Shown here piece by piece: positions 12,619-19,591 of a stretch of 21,464 bases of DNA. The stretch spans positions 1 to 21,464 of the forward strand of contig JASHOI010000777.1 in the NCBI GenBank assembly GCA_030041195.1, given 5' to 3'. The notes beneath the pieces were generated by a model. The model ran no database searches. It saw nothing but the letters and a program-made list of their open reading frames with translations, and was not told the origin of the DNA. The position numbers and the translations under genes were made by a program. The stretch is from Streptosporangiaceae bacterium. GTDB taxonomy: Bacteria; Actinomycetota; Actinomycetes; Streptosporangiales; Streptosporangiaceae. Numbering within the stretch: position 1 is the stretch's first letter; every line of letters starts with the position of its first letter.

Positions 12619-13911
12619 ATGACCACGCTTACCCAAAGTGAACCAGCCACCACGCTTACCCAGGAGCGACCGGCGACCACGCGTACCCACGAGCGGGCGG
12701 CGCCCCGGCCCGATGAGCCGAGAGCGGTCAGCGCGACTGCGCCAATGGCCGTATCGGGGATCCTCGACATGACCGACGGCCGGGCCTTTGTCCGCACCTC
12801 GGGCTACCGGGTGGGCCGGGACGATGTCTACGTGCCCGCGTCCCAGGTCAAGCAGTACGGGCTGCGCCGCGGGGACCACGTCGAGGGCCAGGCCGCCGGC
12901 CCGGCCGGTCAGGACACCGATGGCAGGCCGGGCCGCCGCGGTAAGGCCCCCAAGCACAGCTCGCTGGTCCGGATCGACTCGATCAACGGCATCGACCCGG
13001 AGCGGTCGAAGGCCCGGCCCGACTTCGATGAGCTGACCCCGCTGTATCCGCAGGAGCGGCTGCGCCTGGAGTCCGGATCCCCGTCGCCGACGGCACGGAT
13101 CATCGATCTGGTCAGCCCGATCGGCAAGGGCCAGCGCGGACTGATCGTGTCCCCGCCCAAGGTCGGCAAGACCCTGGTGCTGAAGGCGATCGCGGAGGCG
13201 GTCGCCGCGAGCAATCCCGAGGTGCACCTGATGGTCGTGCTCGTCGGCGAGCGGCCGGAAGAGGTCACCGACCTGCGTCGCTCGGTCAGCGGCGAGGTGA
13301 TCTTCTCAACCTTCGATCAGTCGGCCAGCGACCACATCATGGTCGCCGAACTGGCGATCGAGCGGGCCAAGCGCCTGGTCGAGCTCGGCGAGGACGTCGT
13401 CGTGCTGCTCGACTCGATCACCAGGCTCGGCCGCGCGTACAACCTCGCCGCCCCGGCCAGCAGCCGGATCCTGGCCGGCGGCGTGGCGACGTCCGCGCTG
13501 CAGCCGCCCCGGCAATTCCTCGGCGCCGCGCGGAACATCGAAGAGGGCGGCTCGCTGACGATCCTGTGCTCGGCGCTCGTCGACACCGGCTCCCGGATGG
13601 ACGACGTGTTCTTCGAGGAGTTCAAGGGCACCGGCAACATGGAGCTGCGGCTGCGGCGCGAGCTCGCCGAAAAGCGGATCTTCCCGGCGGTCGACGTGGC
13701 GGCGTCCGGAACCCGGCGGGACGATCTGCTGATGCCGCCCCAGGAACACGCCGCCGTCGACAGCCTGCGCCGGGCGCTGGCCGGGCTCGATCCTCAGCAG
13801 GCTCTCGAGCTGCTGCTTGACAAGACCCGCGACACCGCGTCGAACGAGGAGTTCCTGCGCGAAGTCCAGCGCAGCACCCCGCCGCGCTCCCGCAACGGCC
13901 GCGACTCCTGA
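12619..13911 (+). CDS. Short paralogue of transcription termination factor Rho, lacking the N-terminal Rho_N domain
   Basis: This 430-aa RecA-type hexameric RNA helicase is expected to terminate transcription or remodel RNA-protein complexes. Residues 2-28 are three 9-residue repeats; 29-45 are disordered. The cold-shock-like primary RNA-binding fold runs from about 46 to 120 (GILDMTDGRAFVRT, the RNP1 position). ATPase motifs: Walker A SPPKVGKT (178-185), GERPEEV (210-216), Walker B VVLLDSITR (261-269), Q-loop around 281-291, R-loop near 323-328, EEFKGTGN (333-340) and arginine finger Arg366. Main actinobacterial Rho proteins are about 600-700 aa with a Rho_N domain and a long basic insertion; both are absent here. 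Asp210 of E. coli Rho is Gly here. The start is ATG 12619, with GAAAGGAAAT just upstream; the open frame back to a TTG at 12493 lacks family homology. Confidence 0.88.
   Translation: MTTLTQSEPATTLTQERPATTRTHERAAPRPDEPRAVSATAPMAVSGILDMTDGRAFVRTSGYRVGRDDVYVPASQVKQYGLRRGDHVEGQAAGPAGQDTDGRPGRRGKAPKHSSLVRIDSINGIDPERSKARPDFDELTPLYPQERLRLESGSPSPTARIIDLVSPIGKGQRGLIVSPPKVGKTLVLKAIAEAVAASNPEVHLMVVLVGERPEEVTDLRRSVSGEVIFSTFDQSASDHIMVAELAIERAKRLVELGEDVVVLLDSITRLGRAYNLAAPASSRILAGGVATSALQPPRQFLGAARNIEEGGSLTILCSALVDTGSRMDDVFFEEFKGTGNMELRLRRELAEKRIFPAVDVAASGTRRDDLLMPPQEHAAVDSLRRALAGLDPQQALELLLDKTRDTASNEEFLREVQRSTPPRSRNGRDS
12622..12702 (+). repeat. Three tandem 27-bp repeats at the start of the Rho paralogue
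   Basis: Units at 12622-12648, 12649-12675 and 12676-12702 encode TTLTQSEPA, TTLTQERPA and TTRTHERAA. Copies one and two share their first 14 bases; copy three is more diverged. This is an in-frame, recently expanded low-complexity N-terminus. Confidence 0.85.
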
Positions 13912-13924
13912 CCGGACCCGCCGC

Positions 13925-14473
13925 TCACTCCGGGTGGACATCACCGGGCCAGGCGACCGGGCGGATGCCGGAAGCATGCCGCCGCGCCAGCACCCGGTAG
14001 ACCTCGGGATTGGTCTCCACCCAGCTCTTCGCTCCCCCGGCGATCTCGCCGGCGATCCGGGCCGGCACGCCGACGGCGAGCATGCCTTCCGGGATCACCA
14101 TCCCCGGCGGGACCGTGCAGCCGGCCGCCACCAGCGCGTGGCGGCCCACGATAGCGCCGTCCAGGACTGTTGCGCCGTTGCCGATCAGCGCCTCCTCGTG
14201 CACCACCGCGCCGTGGACCACGCACAGGTGGCCAACGGTCGCGCCCTCGCCGACCTCGGTGACCGGCTCGCTGCCCCCGTGCAGGACCGAGCCGTCCTGC
14301 ACGTTGGCGCCGCGCCGCACCACGATCGGCCCGAAGTCGGCTCGCAGCACGGCCCCGTACCAGATCGATGCCTCGGCTTCGACCAGCACGTCTCCGATCA
14401 GGGTGGCGGTCGGAGCGATCCACGCCTCCGGGCTGACTTTCGGCTCAAGGCCTTCAAATGCGAACAGCGGCAT
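13925..14473 (-). CDS. Gamma-carbonic anhydrase family protein (left-handed beta-helix)
   Basis: This 182-aa protein is built of hexapeptide repeats forming a left-handed beta-helix. It has the three metal-binding His residues of gamma-carbonic anhydrases: His65 (GSVLHGG), His82 (TVGHLC) and His87 (VVHGAV). Asp60 lies in NVQDGS and the Arg-Asp pair in AVLRADFGPI. It probably trimerises and binds Zn or Fe; whether it has CO2-hydrating activity, as opposed to the YrdA/PaaY-like group, cannot be told. ATG 14473 begins at the usual family N-terminus (MPLFAFEG); the frame is open 17 codons further upstream. It converges on the rho paralogue with a 13-nt gap. The C-terminal helix ends around VAWPGDVHPE. 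Confidence 0.9.
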   Translation of the reverse strand: MPLFAFEGLEPKVSPEAWIAPTATLIGDVLVEAEASIWYGAVLRADFGPIVVRRGANVQDGSVLHGGSEPVTEVGEGATVGHLCVVHGAVVHEEALIGNGATVLDGAIVGRHALVAAGCTVPPGMVIPEGMLAVGVPARIAGEIAGGAKSWVETNPEVYRVLARRHASGIRPVAWPGDVHPE

Positions 14474-14540
14474 CCGCCCATGATGCACCAGCACCCGGCG
14501 GCGGCCGGACCCCCGGTCAACCATGGCGGCAAGACCCCGG

Positions 14541-14733
14541 TCACGGCTGCACGGCGGGCTCCGGGGCAGAAGACGGTGCCGCGGCGACGCCCGCGGTCCA
14601 CCGGGCCTCGGCGTTGCCCAGGCGCCAGCAGGTGAGCGCCGCCGCCCAGACGGCGACGAACAGCCCGGCGATGCAGAACCCGGCGATGTTGATGCTGAAG
14701 TTGGCGATCAGCGCCCAGAACGCACGTCAGCCC
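14541..14733 (-). pseudogene. C-terminal remnant of a NiCoT nickel/cobalt transporter (HoxN/NixA family)
   Basis: This minus-strand frame, too short to stand as an ORF, reads AFWALIANFSINIAGF then CIAGLFVAVWAAALTCWRLG and NAEARW, followed by an Ala/Pro tail and a TGA at 14541-14543. It matches the final transmembrane helix and C-terminus of HoxN/HupN/NixA nickel-cobalt permeases, which end in a GLFV..W..AL..WR.G..E.RW pattern. An in-frame TGA lies one codon before the conserved block and no start or upstream helices exist. The other roughly 280 residues are deleted. The neighbouring, divergent ArsR-type metalloregulator is the expected partner of such a transporter. I recognise the family from memory; a search would confirm it. 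Confidence 0.7.
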
Positions 14734-14778
14734 AGGATAAGCCTGATTGTATGATCAGCTATTTAACTGAAGATATGG

Positions 14779-14784
14779 CATACT
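14779..14784 (+). promoter_or_regulatory. Putative -10 (CATACT) of the leaderless arsR-type gene
   Basis: CATACT is followed by 6 nt and the GTG at 14791, with no SD. The 50 nt upstream are strikingly A/T-rich for this genome (GCCTGATTGTATGATCAGCT and onward). They probably hold the old shared operator of the arsR/transporter pair. Confidence 0.5.
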
Positions 14785-14790
14785 GGGACG

Positions 14791-15135
14791 GTGCATCTGC
14801 TGACCGCCGAACACACCGGCCGCCGCGTGATCGACGGCGAACGGGTCTGCCAGGCCATTGCCGCGCTCGGCGACGCCGGCGCCATCCAGGCACGGGCCCG
14901 GGAGTTCGCCGTGCTGGGCGACCCCACCAGGCTCACGCTGCTGACGTGCATCAAGGCCGCCGGGCCGATCAGCGTCTCGGACCTTGCCGCGGCCGCCGGG
15001 ATCAACGACACCACGGTCTCGCAGACCTTGCGTTACCTGCGGGCCAGCCAGATCGTGGCTACCGAGCGCGACGGCCGGGTCATCCGCTACCGGCTGACCA
15101 GCGCGCGCATCGCGGCGTTGCTCGGCAGCCGGTAG
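14791..15135 (+). CDS. ArsR/SmtB-family metalloregulator, probably nickel/cobalt-responsive
   Basis: This 114-aa winged-helix repressor runs as follows: FAVLGDPTRLTLLTCIKAAG (helices 1-2), ISVSDLAAAAGINDTTVSQTLRYL (helix-turn-helix, about residues 59-82) and the beta-wing RDGRVIRYRL. His2, His8 and Cys20 near the N-terminus and Cys53 are candidate metal ligands. The N-terminal HLLTAEHTGRRVIDG segment is, as I recall, typical of the ArsR subgroup encoded next to NiCoT transporters. The remnant of such a transporter is divergent from this gene. The metal is inferred from that context only. The start is GTG 14791, 6 nt after CATACT. The stop TAG forms part of a hairpin shared with the convergent aminotransferase. 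Confidence 0.88.
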   Translation: MHLLTAEHTGRRVIDGERVCQAIAALGDAGAIQARAREFAVLGDPTRLTLLTCIKAAGPISVSDLAAAAGINDTTVSQTLRYLRASQIVATERDGRVIRYRLTSARIAALLGSR

Positions 15136-15156
15136 CCAGGGCCGCGCTCCCTGGCT
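15134..15156. terminator. Bidirectional hairpin exactly between two convergent stop codons
   Basis: AGCCAGGG (15134-15141), loop CCGCGCT and CCCTGGCT (15149-15156) form a perfect 8-bp stem. The left arm includes the last two bases of the arsR stop TAG. The right arm ends at the first base of the aminotransferase stop (TCA, 15156-15158). There is no T-run, but position and symmetry favour a shared terminator. Confidence 0.6.
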
Positions 15157-16415
15157 CAGCCCGCACCGAACCCGGCGCGCACGGCCTGGAAGCCCGCCCA
15201 CGTGGCGTCGAGAGCGCGCTCGACGTCGCGGTCGGTGTGCGCCGCGGACAGGAACCAGTTGTGCCGCGGGTGGATGATCACACCGTGGCCGGCCACGGTG
15301 CCGCAGAACGTGTTGCCCTTGGCCAGGTCCTTGTCGCCGGGGAACCTGAGGTTCGGCATCGCGGGCGGCCCGGTCAGGCTGATCCGCAGGCCGGCCTCGG
15401 CGGCCTGGCGCTCGATGCCGTCGCGCAGCATGGTCCCGGTGCGCTGCATGGCGGCCACCGCGCCCTCCTCGCGGATGGCCGTGATCGTGGCCACGGCGGC
15501 GGCCATGGGCACGGCCTGGAACCAGAATGAGCCGGTCACGAAGATGCGCGAGGCCGCCTCGCGCAGCGGCTCCGACCCGAGGACGGCCGCGATCGGGTAC
15601 CCGTTCCCGATGGCCTTGCTCCACGCGCTCAGGTCCGGCGCCACGCCGAGCGGCTCCCAGCTGCCCCCGTCGTTCAGCCGGAACCCGGCCCTGACCTCGT
15701 CCAGGACCAGCGCCGTTCCGGTCCGGTCGCACAGCGCCCGCAGCTCGAGCGCGAACCGCGGATCCACCATCTCCTCGTCGAAGCCCGCGTCGTGCTTGAA
15801 CGGCGACACGATGATCGCGGCCGCCTCTCCCCCGGCCTCGTCGAGCGCGCGGTGCACGCTCGTGATGTCGTTGAACGTGTAGTACACAAGGTTGGCCCGG
15901 TCCTCGGGGGTCACCCCGTCCATCCGCACGGTGCACCACGGCGCGGAGCCGTGGTAGGCGCCCGCCGCCGCCAGCACCTTGGCGCGGCCGGTCGCGGCAC
16001 GGGCGATCGTCAGGCAGGTCGTGGTGGCGTCGGTCCCGTTCTTGGCGAACATGGCCCAGTCGGCGTGGGCAACGCGGCCGGTGAGCAGCTCGGCGGCCTC
16101 GACCATGCAGGCCGCGGGCCCCGCCTGAGTGTCGCCGTCCGCGCGCTGGGCCGCTGCCGCGGCCTCCACCTTGGGGTGCTTATGGCCGAGGACGATCGGG
16201 CCGAAGCTGCACATGAAGTCGACGTAGGAGTTGCCGTCGACGTCCCAGACGTGCGAGCCCTCGGACCGCCGGTAGAACTGCGGGTACTCCGGCGGCAGGG
16301 CGTTGGCGCTCATGTGCCCGTACATGCCGCCGGGGATGACCGCCCGGGCACGCTCCCGCAGCCGTGTGTCGTTGGTCCGCGTCCGGGTCGTGGTCCGGTT
16401 GATGGTCTCGGTCAC
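15156..16415 (-). CDS. Class III pyridoxal-phosphate aminotransferase (glutamate-1-semialdehyde aminomutase-like)
   Basis: This 419-aa fold-type I PLP enzyme has the phosphate-binding segment KNGTDATTTCLTIARAATGR, the PLP-ring motif LVLDEVRAGFR (Asp239), and Lys267 in AWSKAIGNGYPIAAV, which forms the Schiff base. The N-terminus (RARAVIPGGMYGH) and C-terminal region resemble glutamate-1-semialdehyde 2,1-aminomutase and related aminotransferases of secondary or amino-sugar metabolism. No hem gene is nearby, so a heme role is unlikely. The start choice is GTG 16415 with GGAGG 5 nt upstream. An alternative ATG at 16427 would place that GGAGG inside the coding sequence. The gene is divergent from a PfkB kinase (93-nt gap) and convergent with arsR. 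Confidence 0.85.
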   Translation of the reverse strand: MTETINRTTTRTRTNDTRLRERARAVIPGGMYGHMSANALPPEYPQFYRRSEGSHVWDVDGNSYVDFMCSFGPIVLGHKHPKVEAAAAAQRADGDTQAGPAACMVEAAELLTGRVAHADWAMFAKNGTDATTTCLTIARAATGRAKVLAAAGAYHGSAPWCTVRMDGVTPEDRANLVYYTFNDITSVHRALDEAGGEAAAIIVSPFKHDAGFDEEMVDPRFALELRALCDRTGTALVLDEVRAGFRLNDGGSWEPLGVAPDLSAWSKAIGNGYPIAAVLGSEPLREAASRIFVTGSFWFQAVPMAAAVATITAIREEGAVAAMQRTGTMLRDGIERQAAEAGLRISLTGPPAMPNLRFPGDKDLAKGNTFCGTVAGHGVIIHPRHNWFLSAAHTDRDVERALDATWAGFQAVRAGFGAG

Positions 16416-16508
16416 GTTGGCCTCCATAAGCCCGCCAGCACTGATAAATGCCCTGCTACTAGAATCGCCGCCCAATGCTCTGGGACGCTACCGGTCGGGA
16501 GGGGCGTG

Positions 16509-17484
16509 ATGGCTGGCGTGCGCCGCGGGCGGGTGGTGAGCCTCGGGGTTCACATCGTCGACGTTCTCGGCAGGCCGGTGAGTCACATCCCGCCCGGCCA
16601 GGGTCGCCAGCTGCTCGACGAGATCCGGATCACCGCGGCGGGGACCGCCGCCGGCACCAGCGTGGACCTGGCCAAGCTCGGCGCTGACGTCATCGCGATG
16701 GGCGCGATCGGCGACGACCTGCTCGCCGACTTCCTGACCTCGGTGCTGGACGGCCACGGCATCGACACCCACCTGCTGGCCAGGAAGCGGGGCGTGCAGA
16801 CGTCGGCGACGATCCTGCCGATCCGGGCCAACGGCGAGCGGCCGGCGCTGCACACGCCGGGCGCGACCTCGCGTCTGACCGAGGCCGACATCGACCTGAC
16901 CGCGATCGCGACCGCGGACGTGCTGCACGTCGGCGGCCCCGACGTGCTCGGCCGGTTCGCCGGCGAGCCGCTCGAGCGGGTGCTCGAATTCGCCCGCGAT
17001 AAGCAGGTCACCACCACGATGGACGTGCTGGCCTCACGCGACGCGTCCGCGTGGGACCGGCTGCGGCCGCTGCTGCGCCACGTCCAGCTCCATGCCCAAC
17101 GACGAGCAGCTCGCCGCGCTGACCGGCGTCCCGGACCTGACCGAGGCGGCCCGCTCAGTACTCGAGCTGGGGACCGAGGCGGTACTGGTCAGCCGCGGCG
17201 CTCAGGGCAGCGCGCTGGTGACGGCGGACAAGCGGGTTGACCTGCCGGCCTTCCCGGCACAAGTGATCGACACGACCGGATGCGGCGACGCCTGCTCCGC
17301 CGGGTTCATCACCGGCCTGCTGCGCGGCTGGCCGGCCGAGGATGCCGCCTGGCTGGCCATGGCCGCCGCCTCGCTGGTGGTCACCGGCCTCGGCTCGGAC
17401 GCGGGCATCGTCGACTTCGCCGGAACCCTCGACGTGCTGCGCGAGCACGCGCCCGCCGAGGTGGTGCGCAGGGTGGGGGCCTGA
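16509..17484 (+). pseudogene. PfkB-family sugar kinase (ribokinase-like), frameshifted
   Basis: Together the two frames encode a complete PfkB/ribokinase-type carbohydrate kinase of about 325 aa. The first part (16509-17090) carries the substrate-binding N-terminus (VVSLGVHIVDV, GGTAAGTSVDLAKLG-like region, GAIGDDLLADF). The second (from 17092) continues MPNDEQLAALTG and holds the ATP/anion-hole motif DTTGCGDACSAGF with the catalytic Asp. The frame changes at CTC-C-ATG (17088-17094). Homologues would read about LFMPND there, so a 2-nt loss (for example of TT) is the simplest event; a 1-nt gain is the alternative. The start has GGGAGGGG 4 nt upstream of ATG 16509. The second part has no SD of its own. 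A sequencing error cannot be excluded. Confidence 0.8.
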
Positions 17485-17497
17485 GGCCGCGCAAAAA

Positions 17498-17872
17498 CTA
17501 GGCGTCGGCGATCACGCGGAGGATCACCACGCGCTGCAGCCGCTCGGCCACGTCAAGCACCGAGGCCAGCTCATCCTCGCGCAGGTACTCGGCGGCTTCC
17601 ACGATGATCACCGGCGGCTCGTCGCCGGTATCGGCCTCGAGCAGGGCATTCTCCACGTCCGTGGTGTCCCTGAGCGACTCGGGGGACAGCACCGACAGCA
17701 CGACCTCGCCGCCTTCGGGCGCCTCGAGGCGCCCGTCGGCGTCGGCCGCGAAGTGGTCGAGCACCACCCGTCCGCTGACCACGCTCGGCGGCGGGTCCGC
17801 GCGCAGGTTACGGTCGAGCTCGCCGTCGCGCGCCAACTCAAGGATCACGCTCTCACCGGCCTCGAGGGTCAT
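17498..17872 (-). CDS. Hypothetical small acidic protein downstream of egtD
   Basis: This 124-aa protein is one I do not recognise. It is acidic and hydrophobic-alternating, without TM segments or signal peptide. It starts MTLEAGESVILELARDGELDR and includes GEVVLSVLSPESLRDTTDVE and PPVIIVEAAEYLREDE. The C-terminal half looks like an alpha/beta fold (VIIVEAAEYLREDELASVLDVAERLQRVVILRV). The start is ATG 17872, preceded by TAGGCT 8 nt upstream and no SD, so it is probably a leaderless transcript separate from the egt operon; a hairpin lies between the two. A GTG 8 codons upstream is an alternative. It converges on the PfkB gene with a 13-nt gap. Codon bias is normal, so I consider it a real gene. 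Confidence 0.65.
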   Translation of the reverse strand: MTLEAGESVILELARDGELDRNLRADPPPSVVSGRVVLDHFAADADGRLEAPEGGEVVLSVLSPESLRDTTDVENALLEADTGDEPPVIIVEAAEYLREDELASVLDVAERLQRVVILRVIADA

Positions 17873-17880
17873 AGCCCGGC

Positions 17881-17886
17881 AGCCTA
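17881..17886 (-). promoter_or_regulatory. Putative -10 (TAGGCT) of the small acidic protein gene
   Basis: On the minus strand TAGGCT is followed by 8 nt and the ATG at 17872. It follows the leaderless spacing seen elsewhere in the window. Confidence 0.4.
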
Positions 17887-17907
17887 CCGCGCTCACGTTC
17901 GCAGATA

Positions 17908-17926
17908 CCCCGGGGACCTACCGGGG
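17908..17926 (-). terminator. Hairpin at the egtD stop codon, candidate egt operon terminator
   Basis: CCCCGG (17908-17913), a 7-nt loop containing the egtD stop codon (CTA at 17918-17920), and CCGGGG (17921-17926) form a perfect 6-bp stem. No T-run follows. Confidence 0.45.
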
Positions 17927-18895
17927 GCGCGCGTGCTCGGCCAGCGTCAGGCCGAAGTCTCCGTCCTGATCGGTCCAGAACCGCACCGTCCGCATCCCGG
18001 CGGCGGCGAGCTCGGCCTCGATCCGCTCGCGCCGGAACTTCGCCGAGATCTCGGTGCGCAGCTCTTCCCCGGCGGCGAACCGGACCACCAGGTCGAGATC
18101 GCGGATCGTGACCTGCTGCGGCCGCTGCGCGCGAAGCCGCATCTCGATCCACTCGTTTTCCGGGTCCCAGAGCGCGACGTGCTGGAACTCCTCCACGTCG
18201 AAGTCGGCGTCGAGCTCCCGGTTGACCACCACGAGGACGTTGCGGTTGAATTCGGCGGTCACCCCGGCCGCGTCGTCATAGGCGCGCAGCAGCCGGCCGA
18301 CGTCCTTCACCAGGTCCGTGCCCAGCAGAAAGGTGTCCCCCGGACGCAGCGCCGCACCGATCTGCGCCAGGAAGTCGGCGCGAGCCGTGGGCTCGAGGTT
18401 GCCGATCGTGGAGCCTATGAACGCGATCGTCCGCCGCCCTTTGGCGGGCACCCGGCCGATGTCGTGCTCGAAATCACCGGTGAACGGCGCGATCGCCAGA
18501 CCGGGGAACTCGGCGGCGAGGGCGCCGCTCGCCTCGGTGAGCACGGCAGGGTCGACGTCGAACGGCACGAACTCGCGCAGGGTCCCGCCGTCCAGCAGCG
18601 CGCGCAGCAGCAGCCGGGTCTTGGCCGAGGTTCCGCTGCCGAGCTCGACCAGGGACTCGCACCGTGACAGCGCCGCGATATCCGCCGAGTGCCGTCGCAG
18701 GATCGAGGTCTCGGCCCGGGTCAGGTAATACTCCGGCAGCCGGGTGATCTCGTCGAACAGCTCGCTGCCCCGCGCGTCATAGAAGTACTTGGGCGGCAGG
18801 CTCTTGGGCACCGCGGTCAGGCCGGCCCGCACGTCTGTGCGCAGCGCATCGAGGTAGCTGCCGGGATGTGCCTGGACGCGGTTTTCCAACGGCAT
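17918..18895 (-). CDS. egtD: L-histidine N(alpha)-methyltransferase, ergothioneine biosynthesis
   Basis: This 325-aa SAM-dependent enzyme trimethylates the alpha-amino group of histidine to hercynine, the first step of ergothioneine synthesis, in the cytoplasm. The EgtD family signature is complete: [24 protein letters not shown] (histidine-pocket Tyr), the SAM motif [24 protein letters not shown], and [11 protein letters not shown] with the conserved Asn. The C-terminal substrate region reads [19 protein letters not shown] and [18 protein letters not shown]. Length matches mycobacterial EgtD (about 320 aa). It lies 3 nt after the egtC stop, so it is the last gene of the operon in view. ATG 18895 is the only sensible start. 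Confidence 0.97.
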   Translation of the reverse strand: MPLENRVQAHPGSYLDALRTDVRAGLTAVPKSLPPKYFYDARGSELFDEITRLPEYYLTRAETSILRRHSADIAALSRCESLVELGSGTSAKTRLLLRALLDGGTLREFVPFDVDPAVLTEASGALAAEFPGLAIAPFTGDFEHDIGRVPAKGRRTIAFIGSTIGNLEPTARADFLAQIGAALRPGDTFLLGTDLVKDVGRLLRAYDDAAGVTAEFNRNVLVVVNRELDADFDVEEFQHVALWDPENEWIEMRLRAQRPQQVTIRDLDLVVRFAAGEELRTEISAKFRRERIEAELAAAGMRTVRFWTDQDGDFGLTLAEHARPR

Positions 18896-18898
18896 CGG

Positions 18899-19591
18899 TC
18901 ATGCCTCCAGTTCGGTGATGGCCACGGCTCCGGCCGTGGCCTCGACGAGGTTGTGCTCGGGCACGTCGGTCCAGCGCGGGTCGTCGTCGTACGGCTCGCT
19001 CGCCACCACGACACCGTCGTCAGCGGCCAGCACGCTGAGCGTGTCGCCCCACCGGGTGGCCAGGACCCGCTGGCCGTCGGTGAGCAGGAGGTTCAGCCGC
19101 GCACCAGGGTCGCGCTGCGCGAGCGCGGTGACGAACTCCGCGACCCGTTCCGGCCCGTATGTGAAGAGATGCGCGGCGAGCAGCGCCGAGTCGCACACGG
19201 ACTCTGCCCCGGGATGCGGGCCCAGCGCGGCCCGGTCGACGACGCCGTTGTGCGACAGCAGCCACCGCCCGGACTGGAACGGCGCGGCCGCGGTCTCGTC
19301 GGCCGGCATCCCGGCCGTGGCCGAGCGCACCGCGGCAAGCACGCAGCCCGAGCGGATCACCGGCGCCACCGAGGCGAACGACGCGTCGCCCCACAGCGGC
19401 CGGTTCGAGCGCCACCGGGCCGGCTCCGGCCGGGAATCCGCGTAGAACCCGACGCCCCAGCCGTCGGCGTTCATCAGGCCGTGCCGCTGCCGCCGCGGTG
19501 CGTAGGACTGCACGAGCAGGCCGTGCGGTGGCTGGAGGATCAGCTCACCCAGCGAGCGCGGCGCGCCCAGCCAGGCGACGTGCCGGCACAC
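18899..19591 (-). CDS. egtC: Gamma-glutamyl-hercynylcysteine sulfoxide amidohydrolase
   Basis: This 230-aa class II glutamine-amidotransferase-fold hydrolase removes the gamma-glutamyl group from gamma-glutamyl-hercynylcysteine sulfoxide. After Met removal, Cys2 (MCRHVAWLG) is the N-terminal nucleophile. Other conserved elements are NADGWGVGFY, the RSATAG loop and LLSHNGVV. The start is GTG 19591, immediately adjacent to the egtB TGA with no gap, implying translational coupling; no other start would leave Cys at position 2. Length is normal for EgtC. The stop codon is 3 nt before egtD. Confidence 0.96.
   Translation of the reverse strand: MCRHVAWLGAPRSLGELILQPPHGLLVQSYAPRRQRHGLMNADGWGVGFYADSRPEPARWRSNRPLWGDASFASVAPVIRSGCVLAAVRSATAGMPADETAAAPFQSGRWLLSHNGVVDRAALGPHPGAESVCDSALLAAHLFTYGPERVAEFVTALAQRDPGARLNLLLTDGQRVLATRWGDTLSVLAADDGVVVASEPYDDDPRWTDVPEHNLVEATAGAVAITELEA

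Noticed and set aside
14523..15530. Long plus-strand open frame spanning the NiCoT remnant and the arsR gene
   Set aside because: It has shadow composition (Arg/Gly/Pro/His-rich). It crosses the arsR gene in another frame and has no recognisable domain.
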